A DNA stretch of 7,375 nucleotides from Deltaproteobacteria bacterium (lineage in GTDB: Bacteria; Desulfobacterota; Binatia; UBA9968): contig JAHFAP010000153.1 in assembly GCA_023250495.1 (NCBI GenBank), forward strand, positions 1 to 7,375. Reading direction: 5' to 3'. Shown here one piece after another: positions 5,299 to 7,375 of the stretch; positions within the stretch are counted from its first letter, which is position 1; each line of letters starts with the position of its first letter. Under the pieces are notes generated by a model. It worked only from the letters and a program-made list of their open reading frames with translations, had not been told where the DNA came from and ran no database searches. Made by a program: the position numbers and the translations under genes.

Positions 5299-6222
5299 AT
5301 GATCGTTCAACTCCGCGCTGTTTCGAAAAGCTTCGGCGACCGGCTGGCGGTGGACGCTCTCAGTCTCGATGTCCCTGCAGGAATTTGCTTCGGCCTTTTG
5401 GGACCCAACGGCGCGGGAAAAACGACCACGCTGCGCATGATCTATGGCGTCACGCGACCGAACAGCGGAGCGATCCAAGTCTTCGGCCTCGATATCTCGC
5501 GAAACCCGCGCGCCGTGCGCGCTCGGCTCGGAGTCACGCTGCAGCAGAACGTGCTGATCGAGGCGCTCACGCCCGAGGAGAACCTGCGCGTCTTCGGCCG
5601 CTACCATCTGCTCCGCGAGCCGGAGCTCTCGCGGCGCATCGGCGAGGTCATCGACTTTCTCGAGCTCGGCTCTCACGCGAAGATGCCGGTGAGGCAGCTA
5701 TCAGGAGGCTTCCAGCGCCGTCTCGCGATCGCGCTCTCGCTCATGAACCGGCCCGAGCTGCTGATCCTCGACGAGCCGACCACCGGGCTCGATCCCGCGG
5801 TGCGCCTCGCCCTGTGGTCACGCATACGCGAGCTGCGCGCGGCGGGCACGACCGTACTGGTCACCACCCATTACATGGACGAGGCCCAGCGGCTGTGCGA
5901 CCGCGTCGCAATCGTCCTGGCTGGAAAAGTGGTCGAGGAGGGCCCTCCCGCCGATCTGATCGCCGCGCACCTGGCGCCGGAGGCGGTGGAGCTCGACTGC
6001 TCCCCGGACGAAGAAGCAGCGCTCCTCGCCGGAGACAGCCCTTCTCTCCGCCGCCTGCGCGTCGGCAATCGAGTCACGTTTTACCTCGACAACGCGGCGC
6101 CGCTGATCGAACAGATCCGCCGCCAAGACCGGGGCAGGCACCGGCCGCTCGTCGTGCGGCCGACGAATCTCGAAGACATTTTCCTCGCGTTGACGGGAAC
6201 CAGTCTGGAGGCGGGACTGTGA
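5299..6222 (+). CDS. ABC-2 exporter ATP-binding protein, NodI-like
   Basis: A 307-residue ABC ATPase that would power export by the permease encoded next. All catalytic parts are present: Walker A GPNGAGKT (35-42), Q-loop at VTLQQN (79-84), signature LSGGFQRR (134-141), Walker B LLILDEP with Glu159 (154-160), D-loop GLDP (163-166) and the switch His191 in VTTHYMDEAQRLCDR. The tail from about 230 is the extra C-terminal domain of the DrrA/NodI group and ends with NLEDIFLALTG. Resemblance to NodI, the lipo-chitooligosaccharide exporter ATPase of rhizobia, is in overall pattern; no nod biosynthesis genes are present, so the cargo is probably something else (a lipid, glycoconjugate or drug-like compound). 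The ATG at 5299 has only AGG directly before it; translational coupling to the MFS gene 18 bases upstream could help initiation. Confidence 0.93.
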   Translation: MIVQLRAVSKSFGDRLAVDALSLDVPAGICFGLLGPNGAGKTTTLRMIYGVTRPNSGAIQVFGLDISRNPRAVRARLGVTLQQNVLIEALTPEENLRVFGRYHLLREPELSRRIGEVIDFLELGSHAKMPVRQLSGGFQRRLAIALSLMNRPELLILDEPTTGLDPAVRLALWSRIRELRAAGTTVLVTTHYMDEAQRLCDRVAIVLAGKVVEEGPPADLIAAHLAPEAVELDCSPDEEAALLAGDSPSLRRLRVGNRVTFYLDNAAPLIEQIRRQDRGRHRPLVVRPTNLEDIFLALTGTSLEAGL

Positions 6223-6986
6223 GCCTTTCCGTTCCTCACGCGCTCGCGGTATGGCGGCGCAATGCCTCCATGTACAGCCGCACGTGGAAATGGAACATAC
6301 TGCCGAATTTCTTCGAGCCGGTGTTATACCTGGTTTCTATTGGCATCGGCCTGGGCGGCTATATCAACCAAATGGGCGGAACCACTTACCTTGTGTTTCT
6401 CGCTCCCGGCCTCGTCTGCGTCGCGGCCATGAACGGCGCGAGCTTCGAGGTGACCTACAACATCTATGTGCGCCTCGTGTTCGAGAAAGCCTATGACGCC
6501 ATGCTCACCACGCCGATCGAGCCTGATGACGTCCTTGCCGGCGAGGTGCTGTGGGCAATCACGCGGGCCTCTATCTACGGCGGCTGCTTCTTCGCCGTGG
6601 TCGCCGTCGCAGGACTCGCCCCGCTGCCCTCCGCTCTCTGGGTGTTGCCCTTGATCCCCTTAGCAGGATTGCTCTTCGCCGCCATCGGCATCGCGTTCTC
6701 GCTCAGAATCCCCAACATCGATCTGTTCAGCTTCTACTTCACTCTGTTCCTGACACCGCTGTTCCTCTTCTCCGATGTCTTTTTTCCGCTCAAAGAGCGG
6801 CTGCCGGCGCAGTGGTTATGGCTTGGAGAGGCGCTCCCCCTGCTTCATCCCGTGCGCCTGGCCCGCGCGGCGTTTCGCGGCGAGGCATCGCTCATCCTGC
6901 TCTGGGACGTTTTTTACATCCTGGTAGTCTCGATTCTGCTTCTCGCCTGGGCGCGCAGCGGCGTGCGCCGGCGGTTGACAAACTGA
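6219..6986 (+). CDS. ABC-2 type permease, NodJ-like
   Basis: A 255-residue membrane protein, the expected length for NodJ-type permeases, with about six hydrophobic segments. It starts at GTG 6219, overlapping the TGA of the ATPase gene as GTGA, with GGAG at 6207-6210; the same frame is open much further left but only as an antisense-like shadow of the ATPase gene. Family marks are the N-terminal WRRNASMYSRTWKWNILPNF (12-31) and FEPVLYL, the YLVFLAPGL stretch (57-65), SFEVTYNIYVRLVFEKAYDA (75-94) followed by MLTTPI, and the ABC-2 signature region LFLFSDVFFPLKERLP (181-196) with LPLLHPVRLAR (206-216). It forms the membrane pore with the preceding ATPase, presumably as a homodimer. Overlapping stop and start imply coupled translation and one-to-one production of the two subunits. 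Confidence 0.93.
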   Translation: MSLSVPHALAVWRRNASMYSRTWKWNILPNFFEPVLYLVSIGIGLGGYINQMGGTTYLVFLAPGLVCVAAMNGASFEVTYNIYVRLVFEKAYDAMLTTPIEPDDVLAGEVLWAITRASIYGGCFFAVVAVAGLAPLPSALWVLPLIPLAGLLFAAIGIAFSLRIPNIDLFSFYFTLFLTPLFLFSDVFFPLKERLPAQWLWLGEALPLLHPVRLARAAFRGEASLILLWDVFYILVVSILLLAWARSGVRRRLTN

Positions 6987-7035
6987 TGCGCCGCAGGCGA
7001 TAAGTTGCAGCAGACTGTTGAAAAAGCCCTTATTC

Positions 7036-7062
7036 GTGCTTCGACAAGCCTGTCCTGAGCAC
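7036..7062. repeat. Hairpin 1 inside the MITE-like element
   Basis: GTGCT (7036-7040) pairs with AGCAC (7058-7062) and, across an internal loop, GACA (7043-7046) with TGTC (7051-7054). The CTTCGACA / TGTCCTGAGC wording recurs in variant form in hairpins 2 and 3. Confidence 0.6.
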
Positions 7063-7096
7063 CGTTCGTTCCTTCGACACGCTCAGGACGAACGGT
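7061..7096. repeat. Hairpin 2 inside the MITE-like element
   Basis: ACCGTTCGT (7061-7069) and ACGAACGGT (7088-7096) are perfectly complementary over 9 bases, extended by CCT (7071-7073) with AGG (7085-7087) past a one-base bulge. The arm ACGAACGGT appears again unpaired at 7112-7120. Confidence 0.8.
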
Positions 7097-7147
7097 GGCG
7101 AAGGGCTCAGCACGAACGGTTGCCTGATTAGATTCACGCACTTAGCC

Positions 7148-7187
7148 GGTCACCCTGAGCTAGTCGAAGGGTGACCAAAGAGTTTTT
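7148..7187 (+). terminator. Hairpin 3 with T-run; possible terminator after the permease gene
   Basis: GGTCACCCT (7148-7156) pairs perfectly with AGGGTGACC (7168-7176) around an 11-base loop, followed six bases later by TTTTT (7183-7187). The T-run is part of the right terminal repeat of the MITE-like element, so the element may end transcription from the transporter genes. The distance between stem and T-run is longer than in classic intrinsic terminators. Confidence 0.4.
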
Positions 7188-7213
7188 CAACAGACTGGCG
7201 GGCGCCGACACAG

Positions 7214-7375
7214 ATGACTTTAACAATGATTCGACTTCTTCAGCTCTTCGCCGCCGTGGCAGCAATTCTGTCGGGATGCGCTTATTATGTCGCCGTCCCT
7301 TCCCCAAGGCAGATAGACCAAAACACAACCAAGATCGCCCTCGAAAGCTTGACGCTTCCCGAAACGCAATTCCTG
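7214..7375 (+). CDS. Lipoprotein of unknown function, N-terminal part (cut by window edge)
   Basis: Open from ATG 7214 to the last base, 54 residues, no stop. It reads as a lipoprotein signal peptide: MTLTMIRLLQ, hydrophobic LFAAVAAI, then lipobox LSGC with the acceptor Cys at residue 22 (followed by AYYVAV). A second in-frame ATG at 7226 gives a more usual 17-residue signal and is equally possible; neither has a clear ribosome site. The mature part visible (SPRQIDQNTTKIALESLTLP) has no family I recognise. Ala at +2 after Cys would favour the outer membrane under the enterobacterial sorting rule. The MITE-like element ends 16 bases before the first ATG, so the promoter must lie in or left of it. 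Confidence 0.72.
   Translation, partial: MTLTMIRLLQLFAAVAAILSGCAYYVAVPSPRQIDQNTTKIALESLTLPETQFL

Larger units (their letters stand above)
7011..7197. mobile_element. MITE-like palindromic element, 187 bases
   Basis: The ends are CAGACTGTTGAAAAAG (7011-7026) and, inverted, CAGTCTGTTGAAAAAC (complement of 7182-7197): 14 of 16 positions agree. Inside are three hairpins (7036-7062, 7061-7096, 7148-7176) and a third copy of ACGAACGGT (7112-7120). There is no coding capacity, so it would be non-autonomous, mobilised by a transposase elsewhere. No target duplication is evident at the outer edges. It lies between the permease gene and the lipoprotein gene. A REP/BIME-type repeat cluster is the main alternative. 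Confidence 0.6.

Noticed and set aside
5385..6218. Upstream extension of the permease frame, suggesting a fusion protein
   Set aside because: The extension is an out-of-frame reading of the ATPase gene; the permease has its own GTG at 6219 with GGAG upstream and the expected family length.
6989..6999. Small hairpin CGCC-GCA-GGCG right after the permease stop
   Set aside because: Only four base pairs with a three-base loop and no T-run; easily due to chance.
1..7375. A defence, toxin-antitoxin or other novel multi-gene system
   Set aside because: I looked for nuclease, helicase, reverse transcriptase, toxin and integrase motifs in the credible genes and saw none; the genes are ordinary enzyme and transport families.

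Overview
The window looks like chromosome from an uncultured, fairly GC-rich Gram-negative bacterium of soil or groundwater. It carries a lipoprotein signal, a Sec signal peptide, strong AGGAGG ribosome sites and sigma-70-type promoters. The combination of an orphan NitT/TauT-type binding protein, a PPOX-fold protein of the F420-dependent kind, a NodI/NodJ-like exporter and dispersed short palindromic repeats is what one often meets in Binatota, Methylomirabilota/Rokubacteria, Tectomicrobia or 'deltaproteobacterial' metagenome bins. That placement is inference; there is no marker gene here.

Layout from left to right. A CBS-domain protein (minus strand, C-terminus cut by the window edge) diverges from a secreted ABC-type substrate-binding protein (486-1436). 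Next come two small minus-strand genes, a PPOX-class flavin/F420 protein (1563-1976) and a YciI-like protein (2032-2340). Their flanks hold short tandem 7-base repeats. The YciI gene has a near-consensus promoter, and across a 167-base divergent region it faces a two-hotdog MaoC/FAS1-like enoyl-CoA hydratase (2508-3365). A minus-strand tautomerase of the malonate-semialdehyde-decarboxylase-like group (3443-3826) converges on the hydratase. Upstream of the tautomerase lies a possible 25-codon remnant of a lost gene. The right half is a plus-strand run: an MFS transporter (4000-5280), then a NodI-like ATPase (5299-6222) and a NodJ-like permease (6219-6986) joined by a GTGA stop/start overlap. 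A 187-base MITE-like element (7011-7197) with imperfect terminal inverted repeats and three internal hairpins separates this run from the start of a lipoprotein gene that leaves the window at 7375.

How the genes fit together. The left half reads as accessory catabolic and redox genes: uptake of a small organic ligand, hydration of an unsaturated acyl-CoA, a tautomerase, and flavin/F420 and YciI proteins. The right half is transport: an MFS carrier possibly co-transcribed with a two-gene ABC-2 exporter. No defence system, CRISPR array, tRNA, rRNA or biosynthetic cluster is visible. The least ordinary signals are non-coding: the MITE-like element at 7011-7197, and 7-base tandem repeats that place a TGA stop in every reading frame just beyond the ends of their neighbouring genes.
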